This document shows, piece after piece, positions 7,573-15,855 of a DNA stretch of 64,000 nucleotides. Origin of the DNA: Methanoculleus chikugoensis. Lineage in GTDB: Archaea; Halobacteriota; Methanomicrobia; Methanomicrobiales; Methanoculleaceae. Each line of letters starts with the position of its first letter. Within the stretch, counting starts at the first letter, position 1. The DNA lies in the NCBI RefSeq assembly GCF_900095385.1, contig NZ_FMID01000047.1, forward strand, positions 46,948-110,947, given 5' to 3'. Both the position numbers and the translations under genes were made by a program. The notes beneath the pieces are model-generated. The model was not told the origin of the DNA. It did no database searches and worked only from the letters and a program-made list of their open reading frames with translations.

Positions 7573-7860
7573 TTACCCTCTCAGGATACCGTAAGCCATC
7601 ACGCAGAGGCCGAGGATCACCACGATGCGGGAGAAGATCGCCGACCAGGCGACGATGAAGGCATCGGGCGTGAAGATGCTCACGAGATCGGCGAACGTGA
7701 TCCCTACCACCAGCGTAAACAGCCCGTAGATGAAGAGAAGCAGGGTAGGCTGCCTCACGATCCGGTAGGCATTGAAGATGATGCCGATGAGGAGCGCTCC
7801 CAAAAGAAGCGTCACGATCGCAAGCATCTGCTGTATGGTCTCAACTTCCATTCCGTTCAT
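7573..7860 (-). CDS. Small three-helix membrane protein
   Basis: 95 residues with three hydrophobic segments, about residues 11-30, 41-60 and 70-92, joined by short loops (NAYRIVRQP; SIFTPDAF). There is no signal peptide cleavage site. The ATG overlaps the stop of the upstream Lrp-type regulator by four bases (7857-7860), so the two are co-translated. It may sense or transport something under control of that regulator, but this is inference. No family recognised. Confidence 0.75.
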   Translation of the reverse strand: MNGMEVETIQQMLAIVTLLLGALLIGIIFNAYRIVRQPTLLLFIYGLFTLVVGITFADLVSIFTPDAFIVAWSAIFSRIVVILGLCVMAYGILRG

Positions 7861-8288
7861 GTCTGTTCCTTGACCTTCCTCACCGAGATGATCGTCTGGA
7901 TATCCCTCACTCCCGGAAGGCCGGAGAGGGGGACGAGCACGCTCCGTTTCAGCTCGGATATGTTCTGCACCCGGACCTTGACGAAGAAGTCGCCGGGCTC
8001 AAGAACCTCGTAGAGTTCAAGGATGCTCGGGAGACTCCGCATAAACTCTTCGACCTCCGGTTTCCCGTCGGGGTGAACCCTGACGTTCAGAAAAGCGACC
8101 AGAGTATGCTCGAAGCACTTCTGGTTGATGACGATCGTGAACCGCTCGAGGATACCGGCGTTCTTCAGCTTCTCGATCCGTTTAAAGACCGTCGACGGCG
8201 CGATACCCAGCATTGAGCCGAGTTCTGCCATAGACATTCGCCCGTCTTTCTGCAGTTCCCGAAGGATCGCGTCGTCGATCTCATCCAT
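7857..8288 (-). CDS. Lrp/AsnC-family transcription regulator
   Basis: 143 residues. An N-terminal winged helix-turn-helix (DDAILRELQKDGRMSMAELG, then APSTVFKRIEKLKNAGIL) is followed by a RAM/ligand-binding domain from about residue 65 (VAFLNVRV..., EVLEPGDFFVKVRV). These proteins form dimers to octamers and regulate amino acid or energy metabolism. It is first in a three-gene operon with an unknown membrane protein and an unknown soluble protein. An AT-rich stretch at 8289-8345 upstream holds the likely promoter and, as usual for the family, an autoregulatory site. Confidence 0.85.
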   Translation of the reverse strand: MDEIDDAILRELQKDGRMSMAELGSMLGIAPSTVFKRIEKLKNAGILERFTIVINQKCFEHTLVAFLNVRVHPDGKPEVEEFMRSLPSILELYEVLEPGDFFVKVRVQNISELKRSVLVPLSGLPGVRDIQTIISVRKVKEQT

Positions 8289-8487
8289 TCATACAGTAGT
8301 TACAAGTTTTTATTAATAACAATTCCGCATTTGTTTTTATAATCTGAGTGGATTGTTTTTCGTTTCTACCGTATAATGAGGAGTATCTGGGAGTTTTGTC
8401 GGGGCTTCGCCAGGTGATTAAATGCATGTTTCCCCGGGGAAGGAGGAAACAAAATTCAGATGATCTCGGTAATGTGGAAATATCGTT

Positions 8488-9288
8488 TCAAACCCTGTAA
8501 AAGGTTGTTCCTCCCGGATTGACGATCCTGACCGGCCCGGATCCTCCCGCTGCTTCCCGGATGGCCGTATCGATGAACCCCCTTGCCGCGCGGAACCCCT
8601 CCTCCACGGGCATCCCCCGGGCAAGGCAGGCAGCGAGCGCCGCCGAGAAGCAGCATCCCGACCCGTGTACCGAGTAGGGGTATCGCTCCCCGGAGAGCTG
8701 TAACCCACCGTCCCGGTCGACCAGGATATCGACCGCTGCACCGCCGGTGAGATGTCCGCCCTTCACCACCACGGCACGGGCGCCGAGGTCGAGGATCCGT
8801 TGCCCGGCGTCAGCCATCTCCTCGACGGTCGTGACCCGCATCCGGCTGAGCACCTCCGCCTCCGGGATGTTCGGGGTGACGACCGCCGCCCGGGGGATGA
8901 GGAGTTCCGCGAGGTCCCTGACGGCATTCTCCGCAAGCAGCCGGTGGCCCGACGTCGAGATCATCACTGGATCGATCACGAGCGCGGCATCCTCCGGCAG
9001 GGTCTTTGCGACCGCACGGACGTTTGCGGCGTTCCCGAGCATCCCGGTCTTCCACGCCCCTATCGAGAAACCGTCGGCGACCGCCTCCATCTGCGCCCGG
9101 ACCGCGTCGGGCGGGAGCATCCAGGTCCCCCGCACCTCGCGGGTGTTCTGGGCCGTCACCGCCGTAACGACCGTCAGTCCATAGACCCCGAGCGCCGTGA
9201 ACGTCTTCAAGTCCGCCTGGATGCCTGCCCCTCCCCCCGAGTCCGAACCGGCGATGGAGCAGGCGGCGATCATCTCTCCACCCGTCAT
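8488..9288 (-). CDS. thiD: Hydroxymethylpyrimidine phosphate kinase ThiD
   Basis: 266 residues, full length for ThiD, which phosphorylates HMP and HMP-P for thiamine synthesis. Signature stretches are present: SIAGSDSGGGAGIQADLK at the N terminus for substrate binding, VTAVTAQNT, VIDPVMISTSG, and an anion-hole region VHGSGCCFSAALAA near the C terminus, a variant of the usual HGTGCTLSAA. The ATG at 9288 or an internal Met five codons later could start it. It is divergent from the AIR-synthase relative at 9375 with only 86 bases between, so both promoters are in that gap. Confidence 0.92.
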   Translation of the reverse strand: MTGGEMIAACSIAGSDSGGGAGIQADLKTFTALGVYGLTVVTAVTAQNTREVRGTWMLPPDAVRAQMEAVADGFSIGAWKTGMLGNAANVRAVAKTLPEDAALVIDPVMISTSGHRLLAENAVRDLAELLIPRAAVVTPNIPEAEVLSRMRVTTVEEMADAGQRILDLGARAVVVKGGHLTGGAAVDILVDRDGGLQLSGERYPYSVHGSGCCFSAALAACLARGMPVEEGFRAARGFIDTAIREAAGGSGPVRIVNPGGTTFYRV

Positions 9289-9374
9289 CCATCAGGTGTC
9301 GCCCGGGATCTGCTTGAATCTTTGCCTCTCCTGCGCCACTCCCTTTATCTCGTTCTGCACCGACCACTCTTACA

Positions 9375-10703
9375 ATGGATGTAGAAGAGATCAGCCGCCG
9401 GCACCTCGCCGCCGGCACCCCTGACGACGAGATCGTGCGCCTTCTCTCCCGGGATATCCTCTCGATCAAGCACCACCGCGTAACACCCGCATACGCCGAG
9501 GCATTTGCCCGGGCGGTCGTTGCCGAAGCGAAGAACTCGACCGGGCTCTCCGGCGACCTCTTCGCGTTCGAGCCCTCCGGTTCGACGATGGGCGAGTTCG
9601 GCGTCGGTTCACGAGGGTCGGGCGACTTCTTCGCCCACCGGCAGCTCGCCCGGATCATCGGCCGGACGGAGGCAGCGGTCGGCGTCGACGAGATGGACGA
9701 TGCCGGCGCCGTCCGTGCCGGCGGAGACTACATCATCACCACCGTCGACGGGATGCACTCCCGCCTCTCCGACTTCCCCTTCCTCGCCGGATTCCACGTC
9801 ACCCGGGCGACGCTCCGTGACGTCTACGTCATGGGCGCAAAACCCGTCGCGCTCCTCTCCGATATCCACGTCGCCGACGACGGCGACGTTGCGAAGATAT
9901 TCGACTACACGGCAGGCGTCTCCGCCGTCGGCGAGGCGATGGGCGTCCCGCTCGTCACCGGCTCCACCCTCCGCATCGGCGGGGACATGGTGCTCGGCTC
10001 CCGGATGACCGGGTGCGTCGGCGCCGTCGGTGTCGCGAACCACCTCACCGCGAGGAAGCAGATCGCCCCCGGCGACGTCCTCCTCATGACCGAGGGGGCA
10101 GGCGGCGGGACGATCGCCACCGCCGCGATCTACTCCGGGTTCCCCGAGGTCGTCGAGGAGACGATCAACCTTCACTTCCTCAAGGCCTGCGAGGCGCTGC
10201 TTGCGAGCAGTGTCCTCAATAGCATCCACGCCATGACCGACGTCACGAACGGCGGGCTCCGGGGCGACGCCTACGAGATGGCCGAGACCGCCGGCTGCCG
10301 GATCGTCGTCGTCGAGGACGACCTCCGTACCCTTGTCCGGCCGAAGGTGCTTGAGATGCTCGACGCGCTCGAGATCGACTACCTCGGTGTCTCGCTCGAT
10401 GCCCTCCTGGTCGTCGCGCCGCCGGAGGTTGCGCCGGAGATCCGGCGGGTCGTCGAGTCCGCGGGCGTCGCGATGAAAGAGGTCGGCTACGTCGAGGAAG
10501 GAGCGCCCGAGTCCGTCCTCTCGGTCGGCGGCGAGATCCGGGACTTCACCCCCCGGTTCCGGGAGTCGGCATACACCCCGGTGAAGAAGGTCGTGGACGA
10601 AGACAAACGGGACTTCGAGGAGATGAAGGTCGGGGTCGAGCGGGCGGCGGAGGCGGCGCTCGCGAAGAAGGAGCGGATCCTCTCCCGGCTCCGGTCTTCG
10701 TGA
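9375..10703 (+). CDS. AIR synthase-related protein (PurM/HypE superfamily)
   Basis: 442 residues. It has the two-domain ATP-dependent fold of PurM, ThiL, SelD and HypE: a Gly/Ser-rich N-terminal part (SGDLFAFEPSGSTMGEFGVG), Asp-rich nucleotide-binding segments (VGVDEMDDAGAVRAGGDYI, TTVDGMHSRL), and a C-terminal AIRS_C region (APGDVLLMTEGAGGGTIA, then MTDVTNGGLRGDAYEMA). Within the superfamily the length and N terminus fit the archaeal HypE-like group rather than purine PurM. The substrate is unknown. It is not next to hydrogenase or selenium genes but is divergent from thiD; ThiL is in the same superfamily, though this protein is larger than ThiL. Confidence 0.75.
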   Translation: MDVEEISRRHLAAGTPDDEIVRLLSRDILSIKHHRVTPAYAEAFARAVVAEAKNSTGLSGDLFAFEPSGSTMGEFGVGSRGSGDFFAHRQLARIIGRTEAAVGVDEMDDAGAVRAGGDYIITTVDGMHSRLSDFPFLAGFHVTRATLRDVYVMGAKPVALLSDIHVADDGDVAKIFDYTAGVSAVGEAMGVPLVTGSTLRIGGDMVLGSRMTGCVGAVGVANHLTARKQIAPGDVLLMTEGAGGGTIATAAIYSGFPEVVEETINLHFLKACEALLASSVLNSIHAMTDVTNGGLRGDAYEMAETAGCRIVVVEDDLRTLVRPKVLEMLDALEIDYLGVSLDALLVVAPPEVAPEIRRVVESAGVAMKEVGYVEEGAPESVLSVGGEIRDFTPRFRESAYTPVKKVVDEDKRDFEEMKVGVERAAEAALAKKERILSRLRSS

Positions 10704-10799
10704 GGAGGTCGGGAGGTCATCTCAAAAAGATCTCTGAATCTTCGGTATACCTGAATCGGAGCCCTAAATTCTCAGGTGTCCACCATTCTGAACAAGAAG

Positions 10800-10892
10800 G
10801 GTGAACGGCTTTCCATTGGATATCGCCGTTCGGGGGAGGGTCCGGGAGGGGGTGTCCCCCTCCCGGTAACAGCGTTTTGGGACAACTTCCCC
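10800..10892 (-). repeat. Palindromic GC-rich intergenic repeat, copy B
   Basis: Carries, in reverse, the same order as copy A: ACGGCTTTCCATTGGATATCG CC, the GGGAGGGGGTGTCCCCCTCCC hairpin, then AGCGTTTTGGGACAACTT. About 85 bases are nearly identical to 2456-2540. It lies just downstream of the AIR-synthase relative. Confidence 0.8.
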
Positions 10893-10980
10893 CACAACGT
10901 TACGCATCTGAACGTGACTCCCGGTCTGCCGAAGAAAAGAAGATCCAGGTTTTTCGAGGACTTCGATCGTCTTGAAACCA

Positions 10981-11340
10981 CTAACAACCGGGTGCCGCGG
11001 CAATGATCTCGGCCTTGAATTCGAAATTTGACAGGATCGGGCTCTCCTGTTCGGGTGTCTCTGATGTATACCTGGTTACAATGGTGATCCGTTCTCCCGC
11101 TTCGAGCTCTTCCGCGTAATGGAGCGACGTTGCTTCCAGGATATTGTTGATGAGGTCTCCGACGCTCTTACCCCGGGCATAGATGGCAATTTCAGGTGCA
11201 TGTGCGCTGGCGCTCCACCATCCTTCGGCATACGTTACTTCAAATGCGACCAGCACGACGTTGCACCTCTGTATGACCGTGATGTTGGTTTTTCCAGAGA
11301 TAAGATTAATGGGATACGGTTGTCGCACAACGGCATGCAA
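10981..11340 (-). CDS. HicB-like orphan antitoxin-fold protein
   Basis: 119 residues. The core (VAFEVTYAEGWWSASAHAPE, then ARGKSVGDLINNILEATSLHY and GERITIVTRY) follows the HicB/DUF1902-like pattern: two strands, a helix, a final strand. It aligns by eye with the decayed antitoxin at 4506-4730. An AGGAAGGT ribosome site precedes the ATG at 11340. No HicA toxin lies next to it; the adjacent downstream sequence is repeat copy B. It may be an antitoxin that lost its toxin or a repurposed regulator. Confidence 0.6.
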   Translation of the reverse strand: MHAVVRQPYPINLISGKTNITVIQRCNVVLVAFEVTYAEGWWSASAHAPEIAIYARGKSVGDLINNILEATSLHYAEELEAGERITIVTRYTSETPEQESPILSNFEFKAEIIAAAPGC

Positions 11341-11405
11341 CCTTCCTGCTATCGTCCACGCTAAAGTACGGTCTCAACGTGCGGCCGGGTCGCTATGCCC
11401 CCACC

Positions 11406-11446
11406 TCCAGTTGGAACGGGGGGACACCCCGGCTGCGGCAACTGGC
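11406..11446. repeat. Hairpin between methyltransferase and HicB-like gene
   Basis: CCAGTTG ... CAACTGG arms enclose a second GGGG/CCCC stem. The element is about 40 bases and lies 40 bases past the methyltransferase stop on the reverse strand. It could act as a transcript end or RNA stabiliser. No T run follows in either direction. Confidence 0.4.
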
Positions 11447-11484
11447 CTGTTCGGGGGCCGGTCTGCCGCAGGGTAAGGCGTAAC

Positions 11485-12201
11485 CTAATCTTTTGGTTTC
11501 TTCCCCGCCGCACAGACGTTATACGCCAGGTACGGCAGTTTCTCCTCGATGATCGGCTCCACCTTCCGTGCAAGGTTGAAGACCGGGTCGGCGAGGTTCA
11601 AGTGTGCAAACGAGCATCGGCCGACCGAGACATCCTCGAACCCGGCCTCGCGGAAGAGCGAGGCGATCTCGGCGTTGGTGTAGTAGTGCTCGTCGAAGTC
11701 CCCGACGCCCACCTTCTTCAGACCGACCTTCTCCCCCATCTGGTAGACGACGGGAACGATGCTCGTAAAGACCGTCCGTGAGAGGGTGCAGACAGCGATC
11801 CGACCACCGGGCTTCAGGACCCGGTAGCACTCCCGGAGCATCCCCTCCGGGTCGGGAACGTAACTGAAGGCGAGCAGGCTTGCAAGGGCGTCGAACGTGC
11901 CGTCCCGGAACGGGAGGACGTCGGCCGTACCGACGCAGAACCCGCTCTCCGGGCACCGCTGCCGCCCGTGCCTGACCATTCCCGGGCTGATATCGAGCCC
12001 CACCGCCCGGCCGCCCTCCTCGACGTAGCGTTGCACGAAGAGTCCGGTTCCGCATCCGACGTCGAGAAGGAACCCATCTTTCGGGAGCTCCCGCATCACG
12101 TGGTCGGAGATGTGCCCGTGATAATATTTCCCGCGGCTGCCGTCGTAACGCTCGTCGTAGATATCCGCGACCTCGTCATAATGCTGTTGTACTTTCTTCA
12201 C
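11485..12201 (-). CDS. SAM-dependent methyltransferase (class I)
   Basis: 238 residues from a GTG at 12201 placed after a GGGAGGTG ribosome site; the longer frame (12303) is an overlap artefact. Motif I (FLLDVGCGTGLF), an acidic motif II (AVGLDISPGMV), and VLPFRDGTFDA plus LKPGGRIAV identify a Methyltransf_11/UbiE-like enzyme. The substrate is not evident. It overlaps the end of the upstream RFC-like gene by 26 bases, so it is co-transcribed with it. The small size and lack of an added domain are typical of archaeal orphan methyltransferases. Confidence 0.85.
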   Translation of the reverse strand: MKKVQQHYDEVADIYDERYDGSRGKYYHGHISDHVMRELPKDGFLLDVGCGTGLFVQRYVEEGGRAVGLDISPGMVRHGRQRCPESGFCVGTADVLPFRDGTFDALASLLAFSYVPDPEGMLRECYRVLKPGGRIAVCTLSRTVFTSIVPVVYQMGEKVGLKKVGVGDFDEHYYTNAEIASLFREAGFEDVSVGRCSFAHLNLADPVFNLARKVEPIIEEKLPYLAYNVCAAGKKPKD

Positions 12202-13186
12202 TGAACACCTCCCGGGCGATCCGGGCAAGCAGTGCATTGATCTGCACGAAATCGTTTGCGTTGTGGGTGAGCCGGAGATCCGCATCGGCGAGCGCGACGG
12301 CAAGGGCCGGATGGTTGTACTCGCGCCTGACCGCCTGCCGGAGTTCGCCGACGACCTCCCGCGCCGAGAGACCGTACTCGATCATCAGCGACTCGGCGAT
12401 CCGGCGGGCGGCGCCGAAGTTGCCGTCCCGGAGGGCGACGAACGCCGACGTAGCGACGTTCGCGGTCTCGGAACGCGAGATCTCCGCGAGGTCGAAGTCC
12501 TTCTCCGCTCTCGCGGCGATCTGCAGGTACATGATCGCACGCCGCAGGTCTCCCTGCGCGGTATACACGATCAGGTCGATGTCGTCGGCCGGAACCGCAG
12601 CCCCTTCCGCGGCCAGGATCTCATCGAGCCGGGCCCGGACGAGCGCGCTCTCGATCGGGGCGAAGAAGAGCGGCAGGCAGCGCGACGCGATGGCCGGGAT
12701 GATCGTCGAGGGGCGGACGGTGACGAAGATGAACCGGCAAGTGGCGCTGTATCGCTCCATCGTCCGACGGAGCGCCTGCTGCGCCTCGAACGTCAGGCCG
12801 TGCGCGTCCTCAAAGACCATCAATTTGAAGTCGGCGTCGAGCGGGCGCATCGAGGCGTACCACTTCACGATCTGTTTGAAGTTGACGATCAGGCTCCGGT
12901 CCTTGCGGTAGACCATGCTGAACCGCTCGTCCGACTCGAGCGCGCTCCTCCCTCTCCCGAGAAGGTCGGTCGCGCTGAAGACGGTCGTGTTCGCCTTCCA
13001 GTTCTCGCCGTAGAGCCTTCGCGCAAGGCACTCGACGGCCGCGGTCTTCCCGGTGCCGTGCGGGCCGGAGATGAGCATGTGGGGCACGCTCCCCGAATCC
13101 GCGAACGCCGTTATGTGGCGAACGACCTCGTCCTGTCCGATGATATCGTCGCACCGCTTCGGGCGGTAGACCTCACTCCAGAGCAT
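12176..13186 (-). CDS. Replication factor C small subunit-like, divergent ATPase site
   Basis: 336 residues, the length of an RFC small subunit. The N-terminal WSEVYRPKRCDDIIGQ and Walker A (GPHGTGKT, residues 41-48) are good, and the arginine-finger motif is present (ASRC, 167-170). The Walker B is FEDAHG (125-130) instead of LDEAD(A/S), and sensor 1 is TVRPSTI instead of SCNYSSK. It is therefore unlike the canonical subunit at 25327-26301. Methanogens such as Methanosarcina have a second small subunit (RfcS2), and this fits that role in clamp loading. It lies in an unusual place, between CoA genes and a methyltransferase. Confidence 0.8.
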   Translation of the reverse strand: MLWSEVYRPKRCDDIIGQDEVVRHITAFADSGSVPHMLISGPHGTGKTAAVECLARRLYGENWKANTTVFSATDLLGRGRSALESDERFSMVYRKDRSLIVNFKQIVKWYASMRPLDADFKLMVFEDAHGLTFEAQQALRRTMERYSATCRFIFVTVRPSTIIPAIASRCLPLFFAPIESALVRARLDEILAAEGAAVPADDIDLIVYTAQGDLRRAIMYLQIAARAEKDFDLAEISRSETANVATSAFVALRDGNFGAARRIAESLMIEYGLSAREVVGELRQAVRREYNHPALAVALADADLRLTHNANDFVQINALLARIAREVFSEESTTAL

Positions 13187-13904
13187 GGGCCAGTCTCTCT
13201 CTCATCTCATCTATTGCCGCCCGAAGGAGATAGGTATTGTCCAGTGAGGCGATCAGTCGTTCGGCCTCGCCGGGCTCGAGGGAGGCGCACGCCGCGGTGA
13301 TCGCGGGGAGGGCGCGGGTCACCTCGTCGACGATCGTCAGCGTCGCCGTGCGGGAGGTCCGGGAGAGCGGGTTCAAGTCGATCGTGATGACCGCCTTCCC
13401 CATCTCCCGGAGCGCGGCGCACCGGTCCCCGTCCTCGAGCGGCACGAGTACCACGTCGGCGTCCCCGATACCCTCCGGGAGCGAGAGCGCCCGGTCGTGG
13501 GAGAGCGGGACGATCCGCTCCGGCGTTCCCGTGAGGACACGGGCGCCGTGCTCCGTAAGGAGCCGATTGATCCGCTCGATCCGCTCCTCTGTCCGGTGGA
13601 AGAGGTTCACCTCGACGTCCGCGCCGCTCGCCCGCTGGAGCGCTGCGATCTCCGCCGCCGCAAGCGCCGCGGTGTTGCCGTTCACCGATATCACCGCGTG
13701 CCGGGCGGAGAGCAGCATCGCCGCAGCCGTCCGGGCGGCGAGGGCGGCGCTTTCGATCGTCTTCTCGCCGATCAGGTAGTCGAACGCTTCTCCGCGCCCG
13801 TGGGCGGCGAGCCCTTCCGGTGCGACGATACCCTCGCGGGCGCACCGGGCAATCCGTTCGCGGGCGACAAGAGAACGGTAGCGTGGATGGTCTTTCGGAA
13901 TCAT
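13173..13904 (-). CDS. 4-phosphopantoate--beta-alanine ligase
   Basis: 243 residues, PF02006 (DUF137) family. The archaeal phosphopantothenate synthetase joins 4-phosphopantoate and beta-alanine using ATP, replacing bacterial PanC/CoaA order. The family start IPKDHPRYRSLVARE is typical, as are GEKTIESA, VNGNTAALA, VEVNLFHRT and ITIDLNPLSRTS. Its start overlaps the pantoate kinase stop by four bases (13901-13904), and its end overlaps the RFC-like start by 14 bases. It is the middle step of the CoA operon. Confidence 0.92.
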   Translation of the reverse strand: MIPKDHPRYRSLVARERIARCAREGIVAPEGLAAHGRGEAFDYLIGEKTIESAALAARTAAAMLLSARHAVISVNGNTAALAAAEIAALQRASGADVEVNLFHRTEERIERINRLLTEHGARVLTGTPERIVPLSHDRALSLPEGIGDADVVLVPLEDGDRCAALREMGKAVITIDLNPLSRTSRTATLTIVDEVTRALPAITAACASLEPGEAERLIASLDNTYLLRAAIDEMRERLAHALE

Positions 13905-14743
13905 GGTTTCACCTCGATCAGGTATGCGCCGTTGCGGGCGACGCGGAGGGTGTAGACCTCCCCGAACGGAGAGAGCACCTGCTCCGCAGTCTCACCGCAG
14001 GCAAAGACGCCGTTCCCGAGCATTGTCATGCTCGCCGGGACCCTCTCGGCGTCGCAGGCGTCGAGCACCCGCCGGACCTCCGGCGCAATAAGCCCGCTCT
14101 TCTCGGCGAACCCCCGCGAGAGGTGGCAGAAGTCGGGGAGGTCACGGGGGCAGCGGTCCGGGTATGCGGCGGCTATCCGTGCCATCGCCCCGGGAGACGA
14201 GAGGACCGAAGCGGTCGGGAGCGGACCGAGGCTCACGGCATAGAGGGGCTCTTGTGGGTAGATGCGGGTGATCTCCGCGTGGATCCCCGGCCCCTTCCGG
14301 CAGACGACCCCGCCGGATCTGCTCGCGGCGACATCCCCGAGCCCGGTGCGGTGGAGAACCTCGGCCTCGTGCGCCCGTGCGGCCACCTCGTTCTCGGAGA
14401 GGTCGAGGTCGAAGAGATGGTTTACGGCCGTGAGCGTCGCAAGCAGCGCCGCCGCCGAGAGGCCGAACCCGGCGCCGATGGGGAGCCGGCACTCCGTCGT
14501 GACGCGGGCTGCGACCCCCAGCCGTTCGAGGGCGTACTCGACCGGCGGCGACCCGGCGCTCGCGTGACCCTGCCGGATGACCCGGACGCTTGTTTCGCGG
14601 GCGGGTTCGACCGTCGAGCGCACCCCTTCACTGATGACCACGCCGGCCCCGACGCTCCCGGTCTTCTCCGGGCCGGCCCCCTCGACGCGCTTGAAGTAGC
14701 CGGATATATGCCCGGGTGAGAACGCTATAGCAGTCCGGACCAT
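13901..14743 (-). CDS. Pantoate kinase (GHMP family)
   Basis: 280 residues. This is the archaeal pantoate kinase that makes 4-phosphopantoate. It shows the GHMP opening (FSPGHISGYF), the ATP-binding loop LPIGAGFGLSAAAL (87-100), and a C-terminal Gly-rich segment (MTMLGNGVFACG). It overlaps the following phosphopantothenate synthetase by four bases and the upstream coaBC by 19 bases, so CoaBC, kinase and ligase form one operon for archaeal CoA synthesis from pantoate to 4'-phosphopantetheine. Confidence 0.92.
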   Translation of the reverse strand: MVRTAIAFSPGHISGYFKRVEGAGPEKTGSVGAGVVISEGVRSTVEPARETSVRVIRQGHASAGSPPVEYALERLGVAARVTTECRLPIGAGFGLSAAALLATLTAVNHLFDLDLSENEVAARAHEAEVLHRTGLGDVAASRSGGVVCRKGPGIHAEITRIYPQEPLYAVSLGPLPTASVLSSPGAMARIAAAYPDRCPRDLPDFCHLSRGFAEKSGLIAPEVRRVLDACDAERVPASMTMLGNGVFACGETAEQVLSPFGEVYTLRVARNGAYLIEVKP

Positions 14744-15855
14744 ATCGCCCTGGCGACCTCCTCTTTGCTCCCGGAGACGTCGGTGACGCTATCTGCCGTC
14801 ACGATCCGGAACGATCCCTCCTCCGCGCCCATCGTCGGGGGAGCGTTCACGACGACCATCCGCACACCCCCTTCAAGCATCGCTCTCGCCCGCTCCTCCT
14901 CATCCCAGCCCAGTTTGAACGCCACCGTCACGGGGCTGCATGCCGCCATCACCTCGTCGATGACCTTCGGGAGGGGCTCGAGCCGGACGGTCAGGGGCGA
15001 ACCGCTCGGGATCTTCCCTTCGTGCCGTTCAGGGGCGAAGTCCGATATCGCGGCCGCGCTGACGTAGATGTCGACTCCGGTGTCGCGGCAGACCGAGAGA
15101 ACAGCACCCCGCATCTCCGCGGCGGTCGTCGCACGGATGTTTCGGACGCAGGGGATCGACCCCGCGTGCACCACCGTCACCTCCGCCCCGAGCCGGAAGG
15201 CCTCGAGTGCGAGCGCTCTTCCCATCCGCCCGGTCGAGCGGGTGGTGAGAACCCGGACGTCGTCGAGGGGCTCCGCGCACGCCCCGCTCGTGACGAGCAC
15301 CCGTCTCCCCGCGAGCGGCCGGCCCGAGACCGCCCGTTCGGCGTGGAGAACGATCGTATCGGTATCGGCGATCTTCGCCTTCCCTTCCTCGATCCGGGGG
15401 TCGACGACGTCGATCTCCCAGGAGCGGAGTCGCTGGAGGTTCTCCGCAACCCCCGGGTGGCGGTACATGCTCTCGTGCATCGCCGGCACGACTACCACCG
15501 GCATCCCCCGACCGAGCGCCGTCGTCGCGAAGGTGGTCACCGGAGTATCGTCGATCCCGCAGGCGATCTTGCCGATGGTGTTCGCCGTAGCGGGCGCAAT
15601 GAGAAGGAGATCCGCCTCTCCGCCCTCCCCGCAGTAGAGGACGTGCTCCACCATACCGGTGATCGCCGTGATCGCCGGCCGCCCCGTTGCGTAGGTCAGG
15701 GCGTCGGGGTGGACGATCCCGGCCGCCGCCCCCGTCATCACCGCCTGCACCGTCGCGCCCCGGCGGCGCAGGGCGTGGGCGAGTTTCACTGTCTCGACGG
15801 CTGCGATGCTCCCCGTCACGGCAAGCACCACCGTCTTTCCCGAAAGCGTCTTCAC
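14725..15855 (-). CDS. coaBC: CoaBC, phosphopantothenoylcysteine synthase/decarboxylase
   Basis: About 376 residues from a GTG at 15855 that shares GTGA with the stop of the upstream methyltransferase; the ATG at 15885 is inside that gene. N-terminal flavoprotein decarboxylase (CoaC): VTGSIAAVETVKL, IAPATANTIGKIA, VPAMHESMY. C-terminal synthetase (CoaB) from about residue 180: VLVTSGACAEPLDDVRVLT, then RSTGRMGRALA and SAAISDFAP. It converts 4'-phosphopantothenate and cysteine to 4'-phosphopantetheine. Domain order and length are normal. Confidence 0.92.
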   Translation of the reverse strand: MKTLSGKTVVLAVTGSIAAVETVKLAHALRRRGATVQAVMTGAAAGIVHPDALTYATGRPAITAITGMVEHVLYCGEGGEADLLLIAPATANTIGKIACGIDDTPVTTFATTALGRGMPVVVVPAMHESMYRHPGVAENLQRLRSWEIDVVDPRIEEGKAKIADTDTIVLHAERAVSGRPLAGRRVLVTSGACAEPLDDVRVLTTRSTGRMGRALALEAFRLGAEVTVVHAGSIPCVRNIRATTAAEMRGAVLSVCRDTGVDIYVSAAAISDFAPERHEGKIPSGSPLTVRLEPLPKVIDEVMAACSPVTVAFKLGWDEEERARAMLEGGVRMVVVNAPPTMGAEEGSFRIVTADSVTDVSGSKEEVARAIWSGLL

